From contig CM056377.1 of NCBI GenBank assembly GCA_029718625.1, positions 94,976,998-95,040,997 on the forward strand: 64,000 nucleotides of DNA, written 5' to 3'. The position numbers and the translations under genes are program-made. The stretch is from Synaphobranchus kaupii. Taxonomy: Eukaryota > Chordata > Actinopteri > Anguilliformes > Synaphobranchidae. Below the pieces are notes generated by a model. That model did no database searches and was not told where the DNA came from. It saw only the letters and a program-made list of their open reading frames with translations. This document shows, piece by piece, positions 11,901 through 24,400 of the stretch (its first letter is position 1; each line of letters opens with the position of its first letter).

Positions 11901-14900
11901 GTAAAGATGAGTAAAAAGGGCCACAGTTTGGTGAATTAGCTTAATCTCACACTGAAAAAATTAGAAAAATCCAACCTTTAATTGAAGTAAATTTATTCTG
12001 AGGAAAAAAAAATCCCTCATCAAGAAATAATTATTTTTAACAAAACCATGTGTGCCACAATTATTGTCACCCCTGCATTTAATACTTTGAACAACCTCCC
12101 TTTGCCAATAACAGAGCTCTGAGTCTTGTCCCGTAACATCTAATAAGGTTGGAGAATACAGAGCAAGGAATCTGAGACCATTCCTCTTTACAGAATCTCT
12201 CCAGATCATCCAGAGTCCTAGGTCCTCTCTTGTGCACTCTCCTCTTCAGCTCAGCCCACAGGTTTTCAATGGGGTTTAGGTCAGGGGACTGAGATGGCCA
12301 TGGCAGAAGATTGATTTTGTGTTTAGTTAACCATTTTTGTGTTGATTTGGACGTATGTTTTGGATCATTGTCCTGCTGGAAGATCCAATGACGACCCAGT
12401 TTTAGTTTCTTGGCAGAGGCAGCCAGATTCAGATTTAAAATATCCTGGAGTTCATGATGCCATGTACCCTAACAAGGTTCCCAGGGCCTTTGGAGGAAAA
12501 ACAGCCCCACAACATCACAGAACCTCTACCATACTTAACAGTGGGGATCAGGTTATTTTCGGGATAGCCATCCTTCTTTTTACGCCAAACCCACCTTGAG
12601 TGTTAGTTGCCGAAAAGCTCAATTTTCGTTTCATCTGACCATAGAACACGGGTCCAGTCAAAGTTCCAGTAGCGTTTAGCAAACTCCAGGCGTTTGTGGT
12701 GAAATGACAGGAAAGGCTTTTTTTGGCATGCCTTCCAAATAATTTATTAGCATGGAGGTGACGTCAAATGGTAGTTTTGGAGACTTGATGACCCCAAGAT
12801 GCTACAGTGATTTTTGGGGATTTTTTTTGCCTCTCTTACCATCCTCCTCACTGTGCGTGGGGGCAAAATAAACTTGGGTCCTCTTCCAGGCATGTTTGTA
12901 ACAGTTTGTAACTTTTTCATTCAGTTTATACAGGTCGCTGTTATACCTGCTTGACTCAAGGCCTGCCGCACCTCCACCGGTGCCCATTCGGTTGGCTGCA
13001 GGGTCATCAGCCGGGGACCACCATTCACAGATGTTTTGCCCCTTATCCCGGAACATCTCCCGGTGGTGGGGCAGTGAACAGGGACGTCTCCCTGCCACCC
13101 CCTGCAGCCAACCTACTTCAGGATTTGCCAGCTCCCCACGTCTTGTCCCGCCTCCTCAGCCAGAGCCAAAAGCTTGCCTTTTCCGCTTCTTCGGCTATCT
13201 CCCTGGTAGCCTTGCTTAGGGCTCTTCCCCGTAGCCCCAGATCTTTGAGTAGGCGTGTTGTTGAGCCTCCCACAAAGCCTCTAGCGCCAACCTCCACCGG
13301 ATAGAGCCTTGCACTCCATCCGCCTTCCCTGCACTCGGCGACTAAGTCTGCATATTTTGCCCTCTTTCTTTCATGGGCTGCCTCCACCCCCTCTTCCCAT
13401 GGCACCGTGAGCTCGACCAGTAGCACTGATTTTTCTTCTGCCGCCCACAGCACTATGTCTGGCCGCAGTGTGGTGCTGCAGATTTCTCCTGGGAAATGGA
13501 GCTGTCTGCTTAGATCCACTTCCATCCTCCACTCCACCCCAGGTGACAAGAGCTTGGGTGCGGGTCTCCGGCTGATGGTATCTGCAGATTCTCTTTTCTT
13601 GAGGAAGTGGATCCTTTGTTGGTTCCCCCGTTGCACTCTCCTGGCGTGCCTCCAGCCTCCTTCCCTCCACCGCCGCAGTGGTAGCACCACACCTTGTGCT
13701 TTCCAGGTAACTGGCTGGCATCTATCCGGGACAGGCCCGCTGACAGCTGCTGAAGGATGGCCTTCCCCATCTCCTTGTCTGAGAGGCTAGATGTGTACTG
13801 CCTTCCCAGACTTCGGATCGGCTGGTCCACTATGAGGGGGATGTTTTCTCCGCCGATGGTGAAAATGGCCCTGTCGTTCCGAACACCTTTCCGCAGGGAA
13901 AGACTCCTTGACTTGCATGGCTTGAATTTCATCCTTGCCCTGCTGATCAGCTCGTCTAGTCTCTTCAAGAGCCTGAACTTGCATGGTGCGGTCCGAAGCA
14001 AGCATGTGATGTCATCCATGTAACTCCTTAGAGGGGGGAGCCTCCACCCTGCAGACAGTCGGACTCCACCCACCACCTGCCTGGCGCTGATCAGGATGAC
14101 TTTGAATGCTGCTACGAAGAGGATGGGAGAGATGGAACATCCCATAGCTATTCCTACTTCCAGCTGTTGCCAGTTGGTGGTAAACTTCTGCAGGTCCTGG
14201 AAGTAGCTCATCACCATGGCCTTGATGTGTTCTGGGATGTAGAAGAAGTCCAGAGCAAAGGCGTTGAGCTGGTGTGGCACTGACCCATACGCGTTGGCTA
14301 GGTCCAGCCATACAACGTGAAGATCTTTCTTCTCTCTCTTCGTGGTCTGAATCTGCTCCCAGATCATGGAGGCATGTTTCACGCAGCCTGGAAAACCTGG
14401 GACCCTGGCCTTCTGGCAGCTGGTGTCAATGTACCCATTTTCTATCAAGTAGGTGGTCATCCTTCTCGCCATCACTGCAAAGAAAATCTTCCCCTCGACA
14501 TTCAGCAGGGCTATGCTCCTGAATTGGCTGATGATCTTAGCATTTTGCTCCTTTGGTATAAAGACTGCCACTGCTCTTTGCCATTCAGATGGGATGATCA
14601 GCTTGGTCCAGGCAGTTCTTATCAGGCTCCAAAGGAGCTTCAGCACTCTTGGGCAGTTCTTGTACAACCGGTATGGTATTCCGTTTGGCCCTGGTGCTGC
14701 TGCTGATCTTGCACGCATGATGACCTGCCTGACACTTTGATGTGTCAAAAAGGGCTGATGGTTCTGGGGGCTTGGGTACATAGCCTGGGGGGCCCAGCGG
14801 GTTGGTCCTTGCAGGGTCGCTGTACTGAACACAAATGTGTTCCTCCAGATCTTCTTTGGATATCTCCAGCGTTCCGTTAGTTTTCTCCTCAAGGAGCCCA

Positions 14901-17900
14901 CGAGCGAAACGGAAAGGATTCCTGAAGAAGTTTGCCCTTTCCTTCTCTTTCCTTTTCCTCCGCCGCTGGATGCGCTCTGCCCTCCGCAGGTTGGCAAGCC
15001 TCTCTCTGATGTCATCCCAGAGGGCTTTTAGGCCCTCTTTCTCTCTCTCCTCTGCTTTCCTCCAGCGCCTGCGGAGTTGCCTTCTGCTTGCCACTAGGTC
15101 CTCGATTTCCTTTTCCCTCCTCCCCTTGATTCTTGCTGCCGTTTTCCTGCTGGTCACCTCGCCATACCTGCCGCTGCATTCAGGATCTCACTGAACAGGT
15201 TCACCTTGGCTTCCACTGGGCCACACAGGGTTTTCTGCAACAGCTCACTGAGGTGTTCATCCAGCCTTCTCCACTCCCCTGCTTCGTTGGACTTTGACCA
15301 CTTTATCCTCTTCTTTCGTCCAGGGCTCTTGAGAACTCTGGCTCTCTGGCTTGACTTGAATCCTGGGTTGCTTGTAGGCGCTCCTGGGTTCGCCTCTAGG
15401 GGGTTTTCCACTTCAATCTCCTCCACCTCCCTTCTCTCTTCCTGCCTAGCCTCCACAACGTTGGGCCCGATGGCGCTGTGGTTTTCTACCCGGCCTTGGA
15501 TCCCACTTGCCTCACCTGCCTGAGCAGTGCAAGGTTGCTTGTGGCTAACACCACCCGCACTTAGTCTTCCCCATGTGGATGTGAAGACCCCTGAGTGTTG
15601 TTTCTTTTTCCCATCCGCACCCGCACTTCCGAAGAATCTTCATCTCGTTAGTCGTTTTCCTTGCGGTCGTTACCGGTTGATCCGTCCTGTTAGGCCTTCC
15701 TTCCATCCCGCCTCTCGGAGGGCCTCCGAGCTGTTTTCTTTGTTTTGCCTTCGTAGTATGATTTGGGTGTTTCCTGTCTGGAAACTAGTGGGTTGGGTTA
15801 CTAGCCGCCCACTCCCGGTGCAGTCTATCCTGCTGCCACCAGTCTCTCCTGGTTGTCCTCCAGTCTTCCCTGGACTCCAACTGCCCTATTCACAGTAGTC
15901 ACTGTCTCCAGAAGTGCATTCAGTTTATACAGGTCGCTGTTATACCTGCTTGACTCAAGGCCTGCCACACCTCCACCGGTGCCCATTCACAGATGTTTCG
16001 CCCCTTATCCCGGAACATCTCCCGGTGGCGGGGCAGTGAACAGGGACGTCTCCCTGCCACCCCCCTGCAGCCAACCTACTTCAGGATTTGCCAGCTCCCC
16101 ACGTCTTGTCCCGCCTCCTCAGCCAGAGCCAAAAGCTTGCCTTTTCCGCCTCTTCGGCTATCTCCCTGGTAGCCTTGCTTAGGGCTCTTCCCCGTAGCCC
16201 CAGATCTTTGAGTAGGCGTGTTGTTGAGCCTCCCACAAAGCCTCTAGCGCCAACCTCCACCGGATAGAGCCTTGCACTCCATCCGCCTTCCCTGCACTCG
16301 GCGACCAAGTCTGCATATTTTGCCCTCTTTCTTTCATGGGCTACCTCCACCCCCCTCTTCCCATGGCACCGTGAGCTCGACCAGTAGCACTGATTTTTCT
16401 TCTGCCGCCCACAGCACTATGTCTGGCCGCAGTGGTATTACCCCTTTTTAAGTATTACCCTAACGGTAGATATTGGCATTTTTAGGTGAGTAGCTATTTT
16501 TTTTATAGCCATTCCCTGACTTATGAAGCTCAATACACTTTTCCCTCATTTGATTTGTATGTTCTCTTATCTTTCCCATGTTGATGTATGCATAAGGGAA
16601 TATGGCCTCTGTGTCACCTCATATTTATACCCCAGTGAAACAGGAAGTCATGGATTACTGCTTCAAAGTTCCTAAACACTCTGATAAACTTTAAAAAGTA
16701 AAATATAAATGGAAAAAATGCTTCAGTTACATTTTCTTCATAAGAATTTCTAGGGGTGCCAATAATTGTGGCACCCGTGGTTTTGTTAAAAATAATTATT
16801 TCTTGATGAGGGATTTTTTTTCTCCGAATAAATGTACTTCAAGTAAAGGTTGGATTTTTCTCATTTTTTTCAGTGAGAGATTAAGCCAATTCACCAAAAG
16901 GTGAATTTTTTATAACCCTTTTTACTCATCTTTACCAGGGGTGCCAATAATTGTGGAGGGCACTGTATGTGCATATACGTATCTGCACCATTTGTAGACA
17001 AAATGAGATTACAAATGTATGCATTATCCCAGCCTTTGCTTGCTGAGCACTGCAATTTATTAAAAAGAGTTGACAGCAGTTTATAATTTTCTAAAATCAT
17101 CAAGAGTCATGAGTTATAAGAAATCAAACAGCTACACTGCACACAAAGCGTGAATGGGCTATCTTCCAAGAGGTCAACTGGCTCACAATTTTTTGTCATC
17201 AACTGGAATTAACATAGCCTATGTCGCAAAGCAGCCTTAAGCTTTGTTATCTCAAGAGCAATTTCAACAGGCAAAGTAGGACTATACTTTAAGCTAGATA
17301 TATTATCTTTAAAAAAAAAATTAAATCTATTTCTAGATGCCCCCGTTTACACTTTTGTTTTTATGTGGCATGTGTGATTTCCTGACAAATCTGCATAATG
17401 TTAGATGATTGTGGTCTAAAAACAAGAAATTGGATATTTATTGGATTTGCTCAAATCATTTTGAATTGGTCTAGATTGGAATCTGCCAGTATTGTATATG
17501 AATGTAAATGTTCTATCCTATTCTTTGGTCACTAGCTTTGTACTCAAATAACATCCCATAACAAGTGTGTGGGAGTCGTGAAGAGCTGGTCTTGGTTGGA
17601 TGGAATAGGGAGTGCAACACCAAGGAGATATGTGGTCTTAGTCACAGAATCAAGTGTGAAGAGACCACTGCGTATGTGAGACATACAGAAATCTGAATTT
17701 TCAGCTGTATCAGTTGTTAGTGTAAGCAGAACCTTCCTAAAAGGGCAAGGTATTAACATAGGGTGAGAGTGTTGACAGTGTGTTGCTATTTGTAAAAAGG
17801 GACGGTGCTGTATTAACACAGGGTGAGAGCGTAGTCTGCTCCTATAAATATACGGTGTTAACACAGGATGTATATTAAGTATATATAAAGGCTAGATATT

Positions 17901-18430
17901 AGCACTGGGTGATAATGTAGTAAATAGACTGTGCCTATTTGAAAAAATACTGTTCCTGTTAAAAAGGCAGATATTAACACATGGTGACAGCTTAGATTGC
18001 CTCTGCTTGTAAACAGGCAGGTGTTAACATGAGGTGAGAGCATAGATAGGCATAAAGTCCCGAGAACAGTTTCATTACATTATTACATTATTACAGTTTC
18101 AGGAACATGAAAGTAGGACCGCCATAATGCGTTTTTCCAACTGCTCCTGCAAAAAGTCAGTACAAAAAGGCTGTTCTTTGAAAAGTATTGATATAATATG
18201 TATATTTCATTTCCTCCCACATACAGAAAAAAGCTTTGCGGGAGCAATGGCTTATGGACGGACTGAGCCTCCAGAGTGCCCAGGAGCAGGAAGCCGTGAA
18301 ACTACAAGCTCAGGTCGACCAACAGCAGAGCAAAGTCCTGCAAAGCAATATCCACAGGTGACCTTGAAGTGATAAAAACAATAGGCATGCAGTGTGTGTG
18401 TGTGTGTGTGTCCTTGTGTTCATCCGTGAG

Positions 18431-18495
<65 letters not shown>

Positions 18496-21400
18496 ACATG
18501 TTAGCATTGGTAAGCTTTAGCTTTCCTTATCTTAGTTGTGTTGGGATTGGGAGGAATTGCCTTCATTCAATCTATTTTAAACTCTGCGAGAGGATCCATT
18601 GCAGGTGCGCCAAGTGACAGTCCCCCAGATACGGTCTAAACAACCATGACATCACCCTTAATCTCAAGAGAAGTTCGTAGGCACAGGCATACAGTTTACT
18701 CAGAGGTTGATGCCAATCTTTAGAGGCAACTAATTCAATTCCAAATAAACAATCATTTGAAAAAAAAAAAAATCATGGTCTGGTCATCATAATGATATAC
18801 ACAGTTGGACAGTCAAGTAAGCATATTTGATGTAACTTAATCAACCGTAGTGCTTCGAGAGAGTGGGACCTGGACCCTCACATTCTCCTTCCTCCGGAAA
18901 TATAAAAAGAAATTAATATTTACTGATGGAGTGCAGCTATAGGATTATGAGATTCCTATGTTAAGGGCACAATCATAGTTGGCAAACGTGAGCACAGTCA
19001 GTATTAGATGCCAGATTTCAGTCGCGACATACGGCATAACGGGGCAGGTCTGTAATGACTTTAAATCAACTGTTGCAGCACACACATCCTTATTTCCTGC
19101 GTTTATTGGTGCCCTTCATGCTCTCCCATGTACGGCAATCCATTGCACAATTAGTATGGTATTAAGTGACTATTTCAAGTGCTTCTCTAAATTAAATCCT
19201 CTCTATAGTTAAGGGTTGTTTATTGACGTTTTGTTGAAACTACATGTTAAATCTAACTGACTGAGTACATCTGTTAATTAAAAACAAACACATTGAATAT
19301 AAAGTTCTCTCAATGTTTTGGATGTTTGTTTAAGTGATTTACATCATGGGCCCTATCTTACACCCGGCGCAAAGCGGCGCTAACGCAAACGCAAGTGTCT
19401 TTGCTATCTTACACCTGGCGCTAGGTCCATAATAACGCCTAACGCTTACGCCGTCAAACTAGCATGTTTGACGGCGTAACTCTTGCGCCATCATTAGTGA
19501 ACTGGGCGTGTTGGTCTTAAGATGAGGAGTGGCCAGGATTCTTTTTGGCGTATTGCTATCTTGAGCCAGCAGAAAGCGCTTGCGCTAGAACCACCACAAA
19601 CCTGGTCTAAAGTCATGTCGCAGTTGTTTACATGCTATTTTAACGGCGCATATAAGTGCGTCTACATAGGCGTGTGCACAACGCGCATACCCTCCTGTCT
19701 GTTACACACAGGGGCGTGCACAGGCATGACTAAAATATCTAGATCACAATGTGAAATATTATTATTGTGTAGGCTATATCAAAAATGCATAATAATAAAA
19801 GGTTCCATAGGTCCACATACCTTTCCCTCAGCGAAGGGAAACAATGCCACATTACATTGCTCTCAGCCCACTCCATCAACATCCAGGCGATGTGCGATGG
19901 TACGGGACAATGGCTATCCATTAAAAAGGAGCTGATAACACCTATAGCTATCAAGCCTAATGCGCGAATTGTCTTTGCACCTAATGCGTGAATTGTCATT
20001 CAATGGAAAACTCGCGCACGGCAATAGACGGACATTTAAGTTCTGAAAATGCGCTTCAGATGCCATTACAATACAGCTCTGTTTATCTATGAATACAGCC
20101 TGTAAGTAAATAGAATGGTTTGTGACTGAAAAAAGTTCAAAACCTTGTCCAGTGAATATTGCATTTATTGTTTTTCAAATAGCCTAGGCTACAGCGAATT
20201 CGCTGTGCATAAGGTTTTTTTTCGATAGCCTATGGTTAAAAAACGGAGATGTCACCATGTTAACTACATTACAACCTTAGCTATTCTTCGTCCTTCATAT
20301 TTTTTTTAATGACAGTGACCAGGTTTCCATACTCTCACCGTTTAAAACCCAGCTGATTTCACCCGTTATTCCTTAACTGAACAAAACGATTTTAAAGAGA
20401 ACTAAGCGTCTAATTAGAAACTTAAACAAATTTGCAGCACGTTACACAATTAATTCACAATTAATTTTAATGCCATTCTCGGCACGTTTAACGGTCTTCC
20501 TGGGAAAGTGGATTGTTTTAAAGGATTACGCTACGAGTAAAACAGGTTGGTCACATTTCCATAAACAGGACATTATTAAACAAGGGGAAATATGCGTGAA
20601 CTTATGGGTTGCGAACCTGACAGCTTTATTGTATGGCTATTTAGTGTCATCATTAAGGCAAAATAACGGTATGTATGTTATTAATCAATATTAGCCTACT
20701 ATGCAGGTAGCCTAATGAACTTTGGATGAAGCTTGAACTTCGAGAATTCCATGAGAACAGCCTCTTGGAATTGATGTTTGACACTTTCATTGCATAATCA
20801 AACGAAATTCGCTGAACAAGCAGGCTAATTTGGCGTTTTCTAAGGTGAGACTGAAGCCATTGATAGCTTATTCTCAGCTGTTGCAGGTCCTTTTAACGAA
20901 ATTTAACCGCACATATTTTGTAAAATAACAGCCCTGTCTGGAATTACCGGGAACTCATAGGCTAATGGTTAGTCCGAATAATATTGATCATACTCCATTT
21001 AGCCTATTCCTTGATCACACTAAACACGCACGAGCATGTCTGTTTCGCCATCATAAGCAATCCGCCAAGGTGGAAAAGCAGGCTTTTAAAGGGAATGGGA
21101 TATGACATTTTGATTGGTTTATTGAATTTCACGCCCAAGACACACCTATAATTAATGAAGCGACTAGGTTCAGCCCAGTTGCGCCATGCGCCGTGCTTAG
21201 CGCCAAAAAAACACGCCGTTAAAATAGCAAAAGTGGACTTGGACACGCCCTAAATGGACTAAGCGCCAAGATCGCCAAGATGGGGCCCCAAGTCTTTATA
21301 ATTACATTTCCCTAACAATGGCTAAATTTATTTGGTCATAAAGCTTTTTATTCATAGATTCGGCCACTTGGAAGTCAGCTGTGATGTCTTTGGTTCATTG

Positions 21401-24400
21401 ATGGCAAGCACATATTCAAATATAATTGTGCGCTCTTGTTTCACATTAAATACAAACAAAGGCACTTCCCCAAACCCAGGTGGTGACCAGGGAATATCAC
21501 CATAGTGGAAATGTACAGTAATACGCAGATATTAAAGATATCCTGGCCAATATTTTGCTTGTGACTGCAGGTATTCTTATTGCTTTACTCTTTAAATCCA
21601 GTTTGAATGAAATGCAAACTTGCGCACCCCAGCAGTACACAGCATTCCATTCTTTCATAGCAAGCCCTGTTATGAGGCAAGCCATAGTTATAGCAATAAG
21701 GTTCACAGTTTGCTCACAAGCCAAATCGATTGTATTGTGTTTTCCCCTGTGCAGTACTGCTGAGATACGGCAATTGCAAGAACGGCACCCATTTTTAACA
21801 GAAAACAGTATCCAGACAAACCCAGCGTCAGATAATGCTTATTTGCCTTGTGCAAGCCCACTTAGTTTTATTTTGGCATATTAACATTTGTTTGTTTAAA
21901 GCCAACCTAATGGAATACATGACAGCCAACACTCATGGAGTGGCAAACTGTTCTGTATTATAGAAACTTGCAGATAAAATAATTTCATTTTGAAGGCCCC
22001 TCATTTATTTGTCAGAAGCAAACTCATTCACAGTGTGAATGTGATTAAATGTCTTGAGTACCCGAGGGTCTGAGCCAGCATCTTGGGCAGACAGGTGATT
22101 GGGGGTATTGTTGCACTAGAAGAGAGGGGAATGATCTAAGCCAACCCCATCTATTTCCTGAATGTTTGGCTTCACTGAGCGTGGCCTGAGCCGTTATCAC
22201 TGGGTGCCGAGCCTCACTGATGTGGCGAAAAAGCAATCTGGAGCAAAGCCTCTCCATCTCTGGAATAACACAACTAATCAGGGACCGAAATAGATCTGAA
22301 CCCCAGGGGTGATGGAAGCGCCCTCACCCAAGAATCCGACGAACAGAAAAATGCATTATTTTTTTAAAACGACTTTTGCCATAGGTAATTGTCTGTATTG
22401 TCTTTGCCGAACGATGTCAATTTTTTGATGGCAGGTGTACTGGCACTTCATTAACCAAGTGCACCTTGAAGAAATAAGTGAACATGATACATCTCTATTT
22501 GAAGGCAAGGCTCTCTGGACATTTGTGAAGAATAGCAAGGGGGGCGTGGGCTGACTGCGCAGCTTGAATTTCGTGCCGGGGTTATTGACAAACTCATTCT
22601 ACCTTGACAACATCAAAAAAGCAATAATTTGTAAGAAAGATCTCTCCTTTCACAGAACACGGAGAGCTTTCAGAACTTTTCAGAGTCACCGGCTATGAAT
22701 ATCTGAAAGGATATTAGACATGTAACACAAATGTAACCGTGTCCATGAAATGTCATTTTTGATGGACAGTCTGAGAAACCTCTTTTGAATTAAATGGCCT
22801 ACGAGAATTTTACTTAATCCACAGTCTTCGTGCCGCTTCAGGGGACAGACAAGTTCTCCCGTCGCAGTCTTTTTAAACTCGAGTCTCAATCTGTAATGTT
22901 CTATAGCTGGCTCCTTGCCATTGATCAGGTCCCTCAGCCAAATCATGTTTTGTATCCTGCTTGCAGGATGGAAATTGAAATCGAAGTGCTAGAAAAGCGG
23001 GAGATGACGATTTCCGCAAATGAACAGCTCATTCTGAAACGGCTGAAGGAAGTCGAGAGAACTGCTGAGGACATAATAAAGGTATTGCGCATCTCATAAT
23101 CCTTCTCATTAATGGCTGTTCTGTACATACAGTATATTTTGTCTTTGGTGAATCTCCGTTGTAAAACATGGCTGACGCTTTGTTTGCCAGCGCTGTTCAC
23201 TCAGCTGTTTTCCATGTGAGAATGAATGGGGCCTGGTGAATGAATGCTGTCTGTGAACATACGAGTCTCTTTAAGGCGTTTGAAGGGTTTGCAGGTGCTT
23301 AACAAGGTGCAGCGGTTGAAAGGTTGGCAACACTTTTGCTGGTAGACAAGGGACTGAGTTGTACTACGGCCATGTACGAGAGCACTGGCTCCTCATTGTC
23401 AGTGTGGTGGATCTCAAAATGGAAAAAGAAAGACGTTTCGCGATCCTCTACAGGAAAATTTGAAAAAATTTCACTTTATCTGTTCTTTCTAATCGTTGCC
23501 TTGAATAGTTCTTCTCTTTTCTAATTTTTAAACAATATCCAAAATGTAATTTTGAACTACTATATTTCCTCGCAGGCAGTAAATGCAGATATCCCGCAAG
23601 GTAAAGACTTTTGTTGCTATGGGTGTTGTATTTGCTTTTTTTTCTTTGTTATTTGACTATTAGAAAATAAATAGTGTGGAAACTAAATGACTTCTCTTCT
23701 GTTATAGAGCCAATCCAATACATTTACTCAGCAATTCCAGATATTCCAAAGTCATACAAACCTTCACAGCTAAAGAAACTATCCAGCCCTTTTCTGGAAC
23801 CTAATGATGATCAGCCTAAACAAGGTATGGGATGCTGTTGCACCATTTTACATTACAGGCATTATATACCAGCAGTTTACCAATATCATCAATTTACATG
23901 TTTAAAAACAAATACTTGAAATACATAAAGAATTTTTATATAATTTATTTGATGATACAAACCATTAAAACTGTGCTATGAATTTAAGCACTACACTAAA
24001 GTGTGTTGTACAGTATGTTTCAACATTAAAACAGCATTTGACCTTTGGGTCTTCCAGTTTCTGCCCAGTGGAATGTGATAATAATCACTTTTGATATAAT
24101 TGCCCACTTCTTCAAATTTGTTAATTGCAGTCCAATTTTTTTGAATGGGAAGAAAAATTGCACATTTTGAAAAATTGCACATTGAAATTCAATTTAAAAA
24201 ATCTGGAAAAAGACATTGTACTACTAGTACAATATTTCGTCTTCCTATCTGTGACCAGCTACAGCTGATTAAAAAAAATCTTAATTATTTGCCAAATTCT
24301 GGATTCTATTGGCTAAGAAAATGATATGTAGATTTGTTTATGCTGAAAATAAAATATATAAATAAATTTAAAATCAGTTCATAATGTCTACAGCTGGATC

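Larger units (their letters stand above)
12918..16434 (-). mobile_element. R2-type (restriction-like endonuclease) non-LTR retrotransposon, degraded, with a duplicated 3' end
   Basis: Inserted in the Tc1 transposase, same strand. Reading the minus strand 5' to 3': a 5'-truncated copy (16434-15917), then a longer copy (about 15900-12918). The long copy has a basic N-terminal part (about 15456-14740 in two frames), a reverse transcriptase (about 14720-13750) and an endonuclease (about 13690-13118). The frame changes near 15160 and 14740, and again after the RT domain. The RT-to-endonuclease distance looks short for the family, so an internal deletion is likely (inference). Confidence 0.85.
11871..16965 (-). 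mobile_element. Old Tc1-like element interrupted by a retrotransposon
   Basis: Ends are CAGTGCCCTCCACAATTATT inward on both sides, flanked by TA (11869-11870 and 16966-16967). A second copy of the ACAATTATTG motif sits about 170 bp inside each end, so it belongs to the Tc1 group with long terminal repeats holding inner and outer direct repeats. The transposase is on the minus strand and broken. Its N-terminus (MGKIREHTNQMREKCIELHK) starts at 16579. Its C-terminal half, including the NPIENLWAELKRR-type region, is decayed at about 12100-12900. The middle is filled by the insert at 12918-16434. Confidence 0.93.

Noticed and set aside
13407..15898. Several plus-strand frames of 80-130 residues across the retrotransposon
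   Set aside because: They are antisense shadows of the GC-rich reverse transcriptase and endonuclease codons.
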